Shown here piece by piece: positions 1 to 8,580 of a DNA stretch of 64,000 nucleotides. The position numbers and the translations under genes are program-made. A model generated the notes under the pieces. It did no database searches. It was given only the letters and a program-made list of their open reading frames with translations, and was not told the origin of the DNA. The stretch spans positions 1 to 64,000 of the forward strand of contig WTBR01000079.1 of the NCBI GenBank assembly GCA_013138975.1. The letters run 5' to 3'. How positions within the stretch are numbered: position 1 is the first letter of the stretch; every line of letters starts with the position of its first letter. Source of the DNA: Bacteroidales bacterium (lineage in GTDB: Bacteria; Bacteroidota; Bacteroidia; Bacteroidales; UBA12077).

Positions 1-123
1 TGCTAATGGCTTCTTTCAGATTCCAAATCGCTCTGGACACCCTTGCCAATTGCTAATGTTTCCTATCAACTCGGCACATGCAGAAACTTGCATTCTGCCA
101 GCTTATTACCATGCCCGACATAC
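1..123 (-). mobile_element. Group IIC intron, 5' end (continues off the left edge)
   Basis: Read on the minus strand from 123 down, the sequence follows the conserved 5' region of bacterial class C group II introns. It starts GTATGTCGGGCATGG, and further in has GGCAAGGGTGTCC and then GGAATCTGAAAGAAGCC (domain I landmarks of the Oceanobacillus-type intron). A hairpin with ATGC...GCAT arms lies between. The first intron base follows directly on the T-run of the slyD terminator (128-152), which is the known insertion preference of IIC introns. The reverse transcriptase ORF and the 3' end would lie to the left of the window. Identification is from remembered consensus, not alignment. Confidence 0.82.
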
Positions 124-152
124 AAAAGGGTAAAGAAAATAATTCTTTACCC
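124..152 (-). terminator. Intrinsic terminator of slyD
   Basis: On the minus strand the stem GGGTAAAGAA, loop TTATT, and stem TTCTTTACCC are followed by TTTT, 22 bases after the slyD stop. The T-run ends exactly where the group II intron begins, so this hairpin is probably both the terminator and the intron's target structure. Confidence 0.85.
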
Positions 153-174
153 TATATATTATAAATTTTATTTC

Positions 175-660
175 TTAATGTACATGCCCGTGTTCTATTT
201 CTTCTTTTGTAGCTTCTCTTACTTCAATAATGTTACCGGCAAAATGCAAATTATCACCTGCTAATGGATGATTGAAATCCATCTTTACATTTTCTTCGCC
301 AACTTCCATTATAACACCGTTAAATTTATTGCCATCATCATTTTGCATTGGAATAACATTTCCTTCTACTAATAGTCCTTCTTCAATTTCACCTTCAACC
401 TCGAAAATATTTTTTGGTAAATCCATAACAGCTTCTTCCGTTGCTAAACCGTAAGCATCTTCACATTTCAAGGTAAACTCAAATTTATCAGTTGCTTTTA
501 AACCATCTAAATGTTCTTCGAATTTTGGAAGCATTAATCCTACTCCATATAAAAATACAAATGGTTTTTCTTCTTTAACTGTCTCTACAACATCACCTTT
601 ATTATCATCAACTCTTAATTCATATGTTAAGGTAACTACTTTTTCTTTTGAAATTGTCAT
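175..660 (-). CDS. slyD: FKBP-type peptidyl-prolyl cis-trans isomerase, SlyD-like
   Basis: A cytoplasmic proline isomerase and chaperone of 161 residues, the usual length for short SlyD proteins. The FKBP fold is split by an insert-in-flap domain. Visible are the FKBP-like block PFVFLYGVGLMLPKFEEHLDG (about residues 33-53), EDAYG at the start of the flap region, and the acidic VMDLPKNIFEVEGEIEEG segment typical of SlyD. The C-terminus ends in HGHVH, a much shortened version of the metal-binding His/Cys tail of E. coli SlyD, so a strong nickel-storage role is doubtful. No signal peptide is seen. The gene is single, with its own terminator. The family call is firm, the client range is not known. 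Confidence 0.9.
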   Translation of the reverse strand: MTISKEKVVTLTYELRVDDNKGDVVETVKEEKPFVFLYGVGLMLPKFEEHLDGLKATDKFEFTLKCEDAYGLATEEAVMDLPKNIFEVEGEIEEGLLVEGNVIPMQNDDGNKFNGVIMEVGEENVKMDFNHPLAGDNLHFAGNIIEVREATKEEIEHGHVH

Positions 661-775
661 AATATTTATTTAAAATTAATAATTGTTGCAAAGAAAGATT
701 TTAATTATCAAAATACCAAAAATTATTGGTTTAATGATGTCTAATTATACGTGTTTATAATTACTTAAGTAGTCT

Positions 776-974
776 TTGCAAGAAAACGCCAAATTACTCA
801 CAATCACTTTTAATTTTCAAAGGTGTTCGTGAGCTTCGCTAAGTTCTTCGTTACTCTCGTTTTGAAAACAGTCATTCACAAAAGTGAACTCCTTGGTTTT
901 CAAAACTTCGAAAGCCTCGTCTTTGACGCTTTCTTATCAAAGACCTTAAAAATAAGTAGTTTTCTTGCTGGCAC
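776..974. repeat. Nested-hairpin repeat element, copy A
   Basis: Non-coding element of about 200 bp filling most of the 661-1022 gap. Its ends are the inverted repeats GCAAGAAAAC (778-787) and GTTTTCTTGC (959-968). Inside are a 10 bp stem TTTTGAAAAC (860-869) with GTTTTCAAAA (896-905) and, within its loop, TTCAC-AAAA-GTGAA (875-888). A further small hairpin CGTC-TTT-GACG lies at about 918-928. A nearly identical copy in the opposite orientation is at 48451-48683. No ORF lies within, so any movement would need help in trans. Confidence 0.8.
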
Positions 975-1022
975 TAAGTAAAATATTTTTGTAATTTTAA
1001 ATATTCAAAATTATGATTATTA

Positions 1023-2093
1023 ATGAATTCATTACAAAATAAATATAAAAAACTAGTTATTTATTACTTCTCGGGTACTGGAAATGCAAAGAATGTATCA
1101 TTTTGGATTGGTGGTATTGCTTCACAATATGATATTAAGGTTCAGATCATTGATATAAGTAAAATTAAATCAAGAAAAGAGATTGTTATCCCTGAAAATG
1201 CCTTAATTGGGTTCTGTTCTCCGACGCATGGCTTTAATTTTCCTCCAATAATGTTTCATTTCCTTTTAAGGTTTCCTAAATCAAAGAAAAACAAGGTATT
1301 TATTATAAATACAAGAGCTGGGTTAAAATCCGGGAAATATTTTCTACCAGGATTAAGTGGAATGGCTCAATATTTTTCTGCACTAATTTTGTTATTAAAA
1401 GGATTTAAAATCGTTGGGATGCATCCTATTGATTTACCTTCGAATTGGGTTTCATTTCATCCTGGAGTTAAACCAAAGGTTGTGAAATCTATTTATGATA
1501 AACGAAAACGGGAGACTGAAAGATTTGCATTAAAAATGATTAATGGGAATAAAGATCTTAGAGCTTTGAAAACTATCCCAATTGACTTAATTGTTACCCC
1601 TATCTCTTTTTTATATTACATTATTGGTAGATTTATTTTAGCAAAATCATTATTCGCTTCAAAGGATTGTACAAAATGTGATTTATGCATTAAGAAATGT
1701 CCAATTCAAGCAATTAAAACAATTGATAATCGTCCATTTTGGACTTATAAATGTGAAAGTTGCATGCAATGTATAAATATTTGTCCTGAACGTGCTATTG
1801 AAGCAGCACATGGCTATGTTTTTGCTATTTATTATTTTATTACGTCTGTTCTAATTGTAAAATTTTATAGTTTATTGAATATTAATCTATTTCTTAATCG
1901 CTCTTTCCCTGATTGGTTAAGCAATATCTTTAACTTTATTATTGAATCTGCATTAGTAGTATCTCTGTTTATAGCATTTTATAGGATTTTCCATTACTTG
2001 CTCAGATTTCGATTCTTTGAAAGGATTGCTGTATATACTTCTTTAACAAGGTGGAAATTTTGGAGAAGATATAAGATTATAAAGAAGTATTAG
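1023..2093 (+). CDS. EFR1-type flavodoxin/ferredoxin fusion protein
   Basis: 356 residues joining a flavodoxin-like N-terminal domain to a 2x[4Fe-4S] ferredoxin domain, the layout of the EFR1 (ferrodoxin) family of anaerobes. The FMN phosphate loop is YYFSGTGNAKN near residues 14-24. The two cluster motifs are CTKCDLCIKKCP (216-227) and CESCMQCINICP (244-255), each C-x2-C-x2-C-x3-C followed by Pro. Hydrophobic stretches at about 265-285 and 310-330 suggest the C-terminus is membrane anchored. It presumably carries electrons in the cytoplasm or at the inner membrane. The partner is unknown and the neighbours give no hint. The gene stands alone between repeat element A and rnpB. Confidence 0.82.
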   Translation: MNSLQNKYKKLVIYYFSGTGNAKNVSFWIGGIASQYDIKVQIIDISKIKSRKEIVIPENALIGFCSPTHGFNFPPIMFHFLLRFPKSKKNKVFIINTRAGLKSGKYFLPGLSGMAQYFSALILLLKGFKIVGMHPIDLPSNWVSFHPGVKPKVVKSIYDKRKRETERFALKMINGNKDLRALKTIPIDLIVTPISFLYYIIGRFILAKSLFASKDCTKCDLCIKKCPIQAIKTIDNRPFWTYKCESCMQCINICPERAIEAAHGYVFAIYYFITSVLIVKFYSLLNINLFLNRSFPDWLSNIFNFIIESALVVSLFIAFYRIFHYLLRFRFFERIAVYTSLTRWKFWRRYKIIKKY

Positions 2094-2161
2094 ATTTGAG
2101 TATCAGTATCAAGAAGTATAAGGAAAAATAATTTTTAAGTTTTTTGATACCAAAATAAAAA

Positions 2162-2487
2162 GCAGTAGGCCTATAAGCCGGGTCCTGTGTTACGACGAAT
2201 CGTATTTTTCATCATTTATCTACGCAACCTACCCCCCGACATTGAACGAGTAGCTCTTAATTGCCGGTATACATGGTCTTGCAACCCAAAAGACAGACAG
2301 CATTCGATATTGCTACCGAAACTGGTGAGCTCTTACCTCACCTTCTCACCCTTACTTTAACGAATTAAAGCGGTTATTTTCTTCTCTGTTACTATACCCT
2401 CGCGAACATCTCTACTTTCGAGAGTTTGGTACTCTTTGTTGCCCGGACTTTCCTCTTTACGAATAAAGCGATGAAACAGCCTACTGC
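2162..2487 (-). ncRNA. rnpB: RNase P RNA (bacterial class A)
   Basis: Minus-strand RNA of about 326 nt, the catalytic subunit that trims tRNA 5' leaders. The 5' end GCAGTAGGC (2487-2479) pairs with the 3' GCCTACTGC (2170-2162) to form helix P1. The universal block GAGGAAAGTCCGGGC follows near the 5' end, and the 3' part carries ACAGGACCCGGCTTATAG, the other half of the P4 core. ANAGNNA-like GGGGGTAGGTTG and GTGAGAAGGTGAGGTAAGAGCTCACC helices lie between. It starts 66 bases downstream of the DUF2027-Smr gene on the same strand. End positions are set by P1 and could shift a few bases. Confidence 0.93.
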
Positions 2488-2553
2488 AATTTAAATTTAA
2501 GCTTTTTATAAATTACACTTTATACTTATATTTATTTTAGTCTTTTATCTTGA

Positions 2554-3603
2554 TTATTTAATTATTACCATTGTTGCTCCGTAACCATATTCTTTAAATG
2601 AAGCGTCCTGATATTTTAATTTAGGGTACTTACGATTCAGCGTTTTTGCCACTTCATGCTTAAGTCTGCCGTTCCCTAATCCATGAATAAAAACCATTTT
2701 TCTTGTGCCAGCAATTATTCCGCCATCAAGTGTTGTTGCAAAGCGACTCATTTGAATATCTAACATTTCACTATTTGATAATTTGCTATAATCTTCAACT
2801 AACTCCTCAATATGTAAGTCTACTTCTTCAATTCCTTTGTTTTCGCCACTTTTACTACTTTTTAAGCGCTTTCTTGGTTCTTTTTGATCTTTATTCTTCT
2901 TTGATTGCTCAATATCCGAATCAGAAATATGATCATCTAAATTAATTTCGTCAGTAGTTAAGGTATAAATAAATGCATTTTCGTGAAAGAAATCATTCTC
3001 AGTAAAGGCAGATTGTTTAAAAAATCTGGCAGGTTTTACTGTCCAAGTTTTATTTATAGGATTTAGTAAGAAATAGTTTCCCTTTCTAAAAAATAACAAT
3101 TGAAAGTTTAACTCCTCAAATTTGTTAAGATCTTCTCTTTTTATAGATTCTAATATCACTTTAGTATTATCTTCTAGGTTGCCATATGCAAAAAGAGATT
3201 GAAATTTATCTTCTGATTTGGATATTGCATATGAAACTCTAAAGTTGCTGTCATTAATTAAGTATACATCTAAATCAGAGCTAATCATATCTTCTTGATT
3301 CTTTGGAACCAAAGCAAAATAAACTTTTGCTTCAGAATCTGTATTTAAACCATCCTCTTCTAGATCGTCTTCTTCAATAACAATATTTTGAGGTTTTGAA
3401 GATGCAGTATTACCAGAGCTTTGTTCTTCGTTATTGTTAAATGTATAATCACCTTCGATTTTCAATAATTCGCTTATTAACACAGGAATTTCGAATCCGT
3501 CTTCATTTAATACAAGAGCTATTTTTTCATCTTGAAATTTAACTATTGTACCTTGTCCCACATCATTTAAAAACTTTACAAGATCGCCTTTTCTGAAATT
3601 CAT
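2554..3603 (-). CDS. DUF2027 and Smr-domain protein
   Basis: 349 residues from the ATG at 3603; a longer reading to 3681 exists but MNFRKGDLVKFLNDVGQGTIV is the usual family N-terminus. The order is a KOW/SH3-like start (about 1-60), an acidic linker, a DUF2027 beta domain (about 90-230), a lysine-rich linker (QSKKNKDQKEPRKRLK) and a C-terminal Smr domain. The Smr domain shows VDLHIEELVED and HGLGNGRLKHEV, the conserved DxH and HGxG motifs of the MutS2-type nuclease/nucleic acid-binding fold. Proteins of this layout are typical of Bacteroidota and their role is not settled. A nucleic-acid-related function is inferred from the Smr domain. rnpB follows closely on the same strand. Confidence 0.85.
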   Translation of the reverse strand: MNFRKGDLVKFLNDVGQGTIVKFQDEKIALVLNEDGFEIPVLISELLKIEGDYTFNNNEEQSSGNTASSKPQNIVIEEDDLEEDGLNTDSEAKVYFALVPKNQEDMISSDLDVYLINDSNFRVSYAISKSEDKFQSLFAYGNLEDNTKVILESIKREDLNKFEELNFQLLFFRKGNYFLLNPINKTWTVKPARFFKQSAFTENDFFHENAFIYTLTTDEINLDDHISDSDIEQSKKNKDQKEPRKRLKSSKSGENKGIEEVDLHIEELVEDYSKLSNSEMLDIQMSRFATTLDGGIIAGTRKMVFIHGLGNGRLKHEVAKTLNRKYPKLKYQDASFKEYGYGATMVIIK

Positions 3604-3789
3604 CGTTTTATATTTTAGTTTTAATATTAAGTACCTTAAGTTAAGGGTGTCTAGATTGCCTAGAGTTTTAACAATTATCAAATAAATAAAAACGGAACGG
3701 TTAAACCCCTTACTTATCTATAAAAATGATTTTAGGCACTTAAAAATTTAGTTCATTTTAAGTACTTTATTTTATCACGCAAAATTAGT

Positions 3790-3797
3790 TATTTTTG
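3790..3797 (+). promoter_or_regulatory. Probable Bacteroidota -7 box upstream of queA
   Basis: TATTTTTG fits the TAnnTTTG consensus of the primary sigma factor in Bacteroidota and lies 20 bases before the queA ATG. No clear TTG at -33 is seen. Confidence 0.45.
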
Positions 3798-3816
3798 CAC
3801 TCTCAAACATTATAAG

Positions 3817-5025
3817 ATGAACATAAATCCCGAAAATATTAGAATTGAAGATTTTACTTACAATTTACCTGATGAACGAATTGCCAAATATCCATTAGAG
3901 CTAAGAGATTTGTCTCAGTTATTGGTTTATAATCAAGGTATAATAAGTAAAGATCAATTTGCAAATATTAATATGCATATTGATTCGAAAACTACGTGTG
4001 TATTTAATAATACAAAAGTAATTCAAGCAAGATTAAAATTCAGGAAAGAAACCGGAGCTCAAATTGAGATTTTTTGTCTGGAGCCTATTGAGCCGTCGGA
4101 TTATATATTAGCTTTTCAGCAAACCGAAAGAATTAAATGGAAATGTATTGTTGGAAATCTTAAAAAGTGGAAAGATCAGGATTTAAAAAAAATAATTACA
4201 ATACGCGATACTGAGGTTGAGCTAAATGCTTCGAAGATATCAAGTGAAGGAAATGCTCAGATTATTGAATTTACTTGGAATAATAGTGAATTTTCTTTTA
4301 GCGAAATACTTGAAAATATTGGGCTTACTCCTATTCCTCCATATTTACATCGTGAATCGGAGGATCTTGATAAAGAAAGATATCAAACTATTTATTCGAG
4401 CTTAAAAGGATCAGTTGCTGCACCAACTGCCGGCTTGCATTTTACCGATTCAGTGTTAAATAAATTTAAGGCTAAACAAATTAATTTAGAAGAAGTTACA
4501 CTGCATGTTGGTGCCGGTACTTTTAAACCTGTAACATCGGAAACGATTGATGAACATGAAATGCATACTGAGCATCTTGTTGTAAAAAAGGAAACGATTG
4601 AAAATCTTTTGGCATCAGAAACGATTGTAGCAATTGGGACAACTTCGGTAAGAACACTTGAAAGTTTGTACTGGCTTGGAGTTAAGTCGCTTCAAAATAA
4701 AGAGTTAAACTTACATATTTCTCAGTGGGAAGCTTATAATTTACCACAAAATTCTAGCAAGAGAGAAGCTTTAAAAGCATTATTGAATTATATGGAAATT
4801 AAAAATATTACTGAGCTTCATGCATCAACACAAATAATGATATATCCTGGATATGCATTTAAAATGGTTAATATGCTTATTACTAATTTTCATCAACCTA
4901 AAAGTACTTTATTATTATTAATTGCAGCTTTTATTGGTGAAGATTGGAAGAAGGTTTACAATTTTGCTTTAACAAATAATTTTAGGTTTTTAAGTTATGG
5001 AGATAGCTCTATACTTATACCATAA
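3817..5025 (+). CDS. queA: S-adenosylmethionine:tRNA ribosyltransferase-isomerase
   Basis: Transfers and isomerises the ribosyl group of SAM onto preQ1 in tRNA to make epoxyqueuosine, the penultimate step of queuosine synthesis. Family landmarks are FNNTKVIQARL (about residues 64-74), GSVAAPTAGLHFT (about 197-209), LHVGAGTFKPV and, near the C-terminus, TNFHQPKSTLLLLIAAF. At 402 residues it is longer than the roughly 350 of E. coli QueA and matches the longer clade seen in Bacteroidota. No other queuosine gene lies nearby, so it is probably expressed alone. Function call is strong from motifs. Confidence 0.93.
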   Translation: MNINPENIRIEDFTYNLPDERIAKYPLELRDLSQLLVYNQGIISKDQFANINMHIDSKTTCVFNNTKVIQARLKFRKETGAQIEIFCLEPIEPSDYILAFQQTERIKWKCIVGNLKKWKDQDLKKIITIRDTEVELNASKISSEGNAQIIEFTWNNSEFSFSEILENIGLTPIPPYLHRESEDLDKERYQTIYSSLKGSVAAPTAGLHFTDSVLNKFKAKQINLEEVTLHVGAGTFKPVTSETIDEHEMHTEHLVVKKETIENLLASETIVAIGTTSVRTLESLYWLGVKSLQNKELNLHISQWEAYNLPQNSSKREALKALLNYMEIKNITELHASTQIMIYPGYAFKMVNMLITNFHQPKSTLLLLIAAFIGEDWKKVYNFALTNNFRFLSYGDSSILIP

Positions 5026-5240
5026 GCATAGTTCTAATTTGAAAAAGGCTTAGGTTTAATTGTGGCTTGACTCATTTTTCAACAAGTTTACGGTTTCAGG
5101 TTTAGTGCACTAAAAACTAGAAACTAGAAAACATATACTAAAAATTAACTCACTTGCGAATATTACATAAATCTATTAAACGTTAATTAGTTCTCAATTG
5201 ACTTCGAGACTGAGCTTAAGAATAATTCATTCAATTAGGT

Positions 5241-5248
5241 TACCTTTG
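5241..5248 (+). promoter_or_regulatory. Probable -7 box upstream of the YgiQ gene
   Basis: TACCTTTG matches TAnnTTTG and ends 14 bases before the ATG at 5263. The rest of the 236-base gap between queA and this gene shows no gene. Confidence 0.45.
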
Positions 5249-5262
5249 TCATCACTTTTATT

Positions 5263-7134
5263 ATGCAAGAAAACAAACCTACATATAGAATAAACGATTG
5301 GTTACCGACAACCAAGAAAGAAGTTGTTGCCAGAGGTTGGGATCAGTTAGATGTTATTCTTTTTAGTGGCGATGCCTATGTTGATCATCCATCTTTTGGA
5401 CCGGCAGTAATAGGTCGATTATTAGAATCACATGGATTAAAAGTAGCAATTGTTCCGCAACCTAATTGGCAAGATGATTTGCGCGATTTTAAAAAGCTCG
5501 GTAAACCCCGGTTATTTTTTGCGGTTACGGCAGGATGCATGGATTCAATGGTTAATCATTATACTGCAAATATACGTTTACGTTCGAATGATGCTTATAC
5601 TCCGGGCGGAAAAGCTGGTTTCAGACCCGACTACGCAACGATTAAGTATTCGAATATATTAAAAGATCTATTCCCGGATATACCAATTGTTATTGGTGGC
5701 GTGGAAGCATCGCTTCGTAGATTGACTCATTACGATTATTGGAGTGATAAACTTAAACCAGGTATACTGGATGATAGCAAGGCAGATTTACTTGTTTATG
5801 GAATGGGTGAAAAGCCATTGAGTATGTTGATTAATCTTTTAGAAAAAGGTATTCCATTTAATAGTATTCAAAACATTCCACAAACAGCATATATTACAAA
5901 CAAAGAAATTAATTCTGAGACAGAAGACTGGAAAGATTTTTATCTACATAGTCATAATGACTGTTTAAAGGATAAAGTAAAGTATGCTGAAAACTTTAAA
6001 GTAATTGAAGAAGAATCAAATAGGTATCAAAGTGAAAAAAGAATAATTCAAAAGGCAATCCAAAATAATATTGTTATAAATCCTCCTTTTGAGCCATTAT
6101 CTGAAAAAGAAATAGATACTGTATACAATTTACCTTTTACAAGATTACCACATCCTAAATACGCTAAAAAGGAATCTATTCCTGCTTATGAGATGATAAG
6201 ACATTCGATTACATTGCATCGTGGTTGTTTTGGTGCTTGTTCATTTTGTACTATTTCGGCTCATCAAGGTAAATTCATTAGTAGTAGATCAGAAAAATCG
6301 ATTTTAAAAGAAGTAGATCAGGTTACTAAGATGCATGATTTTAGGGGTTATATTTCAGATTTAGGAGGTCCTTCGGCTAATATGTATCGCATGCAAGGAG
6401 AAGACCTTGATATGTGCAAGAAATGTAAAAGAGCATCTTGTTTGCATCCTAATGTTTGTAAAAATTTAAATACCAATCCGAAACCTCTAACTCAAATTTA
6501 CAAAAAGGTACATCATAATAAAGATGTTAAAAAAGCATTTGTTGGTAGCGGCGTTCGTTATGATCTATTTATGCATAAATTAAACTCTCCTGAATATGCA
6601 GAATATGCAGATGAGTTGATAAAAAATCATGTGTCAGGTCGATTAAAAGTTGCACCAGAACATACTTCAACAGATGTTTTGGGTATTATGCGGAAACCTG
6701 ATTTTTCAATGTTTCACGAATTTAAAAAGCTTTTTGATAGAGTAAATAAAAAGCATCAATTAAATCAACAATTAATTCCATATTTTATTTCGAGCCACCC
6801 AGGTTGCAGTAATATTCATATGGCAGAACTTGCTTTAGAAACCAAAATAATGAATCTTCAATTGGAGCAAGTACAAGACTTTACTCCTACTCCTATGACT
6901 TTGGCTACTGTAATGTATTATTCTGGTATAAATCCTTATACTATGAAAAAAGTTTCTGTAGCTCGTGGAAAGGATGCAAAATTATCCCAACGCAAATTCT
7001 TTTTCTGGTATAAAAAAGAATTTAGAAATGAAATTATTTCTGAATTAAGAAATAGTAATAGAGAAGATTTAATAGATAAGCTTTTCGGAAAATCAGACTC
7101 TAGAAAATATATGAAAAGTAAAAAAAGAAGATAG
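5263..7134 (+). CDS. YgiQ-family radical SAM protein
   Basis: 623 residues, usual for this family. The N-terminal part (WLPTTKKEVVARGWDQLDVILFSGDAYVDHPSFG and later VIGGVEASLRR) is the YgiQ-type cobalamin-like domain. The radical SAM cluster motif is RGCFGACSFC with cysteines near 322, 326 and 329, followed by a TIM barrel. The block CKKCKRASCLHPNVC (about residues 385-405) adds extra cysteines and is also typical of YgiQ. The C-terminus is basic (KYMKSKKRR). YgiQ proteins have no firmly assigned reaction that I know. The cytoplasmic location is inferred from the absence of a signal peptide. The next gene is another radical SAM enzyme, 172 bases on. Confidence 0.88.
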   Translation: MQENKPTYRINDWLPTTKKEVVARGWDQLDVILFSGDAYVDHPSFGPAVIGRLLESHGLKVAIVPQPNWQDDLRDFKKLGKPRLFFAVTAGCMDSMVNHYTANIRLRSNDAYTPGGKAGFRPDYATIKYSNILKDLFPDIPIVIGGVEASLRRLTHYDYWSDKLKPGILDDSKADLLVYGMGEKPLSMLINLLEKGIPFNSIQNIPQTAYITNKEINSETEDWKDFYLHSHNDCLKDKVKYAENFKVIEEESNRYQSEKRIIQKAIQNNIVINPPFEPLSEKEIDTVYNLPFTRLPHPKYAKKESIPAYEMIRHSITLHRGCFGACSFCTISAHQGKFISSRSEKSILKEVDQVTKMHDFRGYISDLGGPSANMYRMQGEDLDMCKKCKRASCLHPNVCKNLNTNPKPLTQIYKKVHHNKDVKKAFVGSGVRYDLFMHKLNSPEYAEYADELIKNHVSGRLKVAPEHTSTDVLGIMRKPDFSMFHEFKKLFDRVNKKHQLNQQLIPYFISSHPGCSNIHMAELALETKIMNLQLEQVQDFTPTPMTLATVMYYSGINPYTMKKVSVARGKDAKLSQRKFFFWYKKEFRNEIISELRNSNREDLIDKLFGKSDSRKYMKSKKRR

Positions 7135-7306
7135 CATTTCAATTACAATTGCTTATTAACAATTAAATAGATTGGAAAAAGATTGTCGATTGAGAATTAA
7201 TCAAATGACTTAAAAGTAGTTTTTGATAGTTAATAAGAAAGAGTCAGAGTTTATTAAAATTGAACCGTCTTTCGTTTATTATAAAAATTAATTTATAAAA
7301 AAGAAT

Positions 7307-8482
7307 ATGATACACAAAAAAGATAAAATGCCAAACGATGTAGTAGATTCAGCAATCGACAATGTATCAAATAAGATTTTATATCATTATGCAAAAAATG
7401 AAGCTGACATTGAAGTCTTGAAAAGTGTAATGGAAAAATATCCGGTTAAATTCACTTCTTATTTATTAAAATTATTTGAAAATTCAGAAGCTATACGAAA
7501 ACAATTTTTGCCTTCTTGTTTAGAAAATAAGACAAGTGAAACTCCAACGCCTTTTGAAGAAGGTATAGATGCATCAGAGACTTATGGACTTGAAAGATTA
7601 TATCGAGACAGAGTATTAATTACCCCAAATTTCGATTGTCCGGCATATTGCAGGTTTTGTTACAAAAAAAGCAATGTTATGCATAATAAAAATGCAATGA
7701 CATATGAAGAAATTGATACGGTAATAAAAAAAGTTGGAGCAATGGATGAAGTTAGTGGAGCTTTAGTTACGGGAGGAGAACCATTTCTTGATATAGATAA
7801 ATTGTTCTATTTGCTTGATAAATTAGCTACCTTAGATAATATTTCAGTAATTCGAATAGGAACCAGAACCTTGTTGACTATGCCTCAGATATTTAATGAT
7901 GAATTATGCACTAGGTTAGCATCTTTTAATAAAATAAGCTCTTCAAACCCATACAAAAGTAAACATTTAGCAATTAATGTACATTTTAATCACCCTGATG
8001 AGTTGGCTCCTGAAGTTCTGGAAGCATGTAATAAATTGACATCAAAGGGAATCCTTTTAAGAAATCAGGCAGTTTTATTAAAAGGGATTAATAATGATCT
8101 GAAAACAATGCAACATTTGTTTAACTTGTTAATACAAAATAATATTACGCCTTATTATATGAATCATTGCATGCCTGTTGAAGGTAGCGATCATTTTAGG
8201 ACTTCCTTACAAAAGGGAGTAGACATTTATAAGTACCTTTGCACTGAGTCATCAACAGCAATACCTCATTATGTATATGCCCCAAGTACAGGTAAAATGC
8301 ATGTTGGACCTGACAGTAAATTTGAATACATATTTAAAGATGACATACGATATATTAAAATTAAAACTTTATATAAAGCAAGTGAATTTAAAGAAATTAC
8401 AAAAAAATCTCTTCCTCCAATGCATAACGAAACTAAAGATGGATATATAGAAGGACTATATATTGACGGAGACGATCTTTAA
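7307..8482 (+). CDS. KamA-family radical SAM protein (lysine 2,3-aminomutase-like)
   Basis: 391 residues with the radical SAM motif CPAYCRFCYKK (C111, C115, C118), the TGGEPFLD block, and the family signatures HFNHPDEL and LLRNQAVLLKGIN. EGSDHFRTSLQKG near residue 285 is also aminomutase-like. Known lysine 2,3-aminomutases bind PLP through a lysine in a PGGGGK motif. Here the equivalent region reads YAPSTGKMHVGPD, so the glycine run is replaced though a lysine remains. Substrate is therefore open: lysine, another amino acid or a protein-bound residue are possible. It carries its own terminator at 8529-8558. Confidence 0.8.
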   Translation: MIHKKDKMPNDVVDSAIDNVSNKILYHYAKNEADIEVLKSVMEKYPVKFTSYLLKLFENSEAIRKQFLPSCLENKTSETPTPFEEGIDASETYGLERLYRDRVLITPNFDCPAYCRFCYKKSNVMHNKNAMTYEEIDTVIKKVGAMDEVSGALVTGGEPFLDIDKLFYLLDKLATLDNISVIRIGTRTLLTMPQIFNDELCTRLASFNKISSSNPYKSKHLAINVHFNHPDELAPEVLEACNKLTSKGILLRNQAVLLKGINNDLKTMQHLFNLLIQNNITPYYMNHCMPVEGSDHFRTSLQKGVDIYKYLCTESSTAIPHYVYAPSTGKMHVGPDSKFEYIFKDDIRYIKIKTLYKASEFKEITKKSLPPMHNETKDGYIEGLYIDGDDL

Positions 8483-8528
8483 TCGCTGAACCTAAATCAA
8501 TTAATTATACTAATCAATTTAAATTAAA

Positions 8529-8558
8529 AAGCACAGAATATTTATACATTCTGTGCTT
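8529..8558 (+). terminator. Intrinsic terminator after the KamA-like gene
   Basis: AAGCACAGAAT, loop of 8, ATTCTGTGCTT, followed by a T-rich stretch. The 11 bp stem is perfect. Confidence 0.85.
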
Positions 8559-8580
8559 CTAATTTTTTATTAATTCAATT

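Noticed and set aside
43..264. A plus-strand frame at the left edge
   Set aside because: It overlaps the group II intron end, the slyD terminator and the slyD 3' end on the other strand, and looks like random low-complexity hydrophobic sequence.
2703..2945. An 80-codon plus-strand frame inside the DUF2027-Smr gene
   Set aside because: Mirror frame of a well-supported conserved gene, with no domain.
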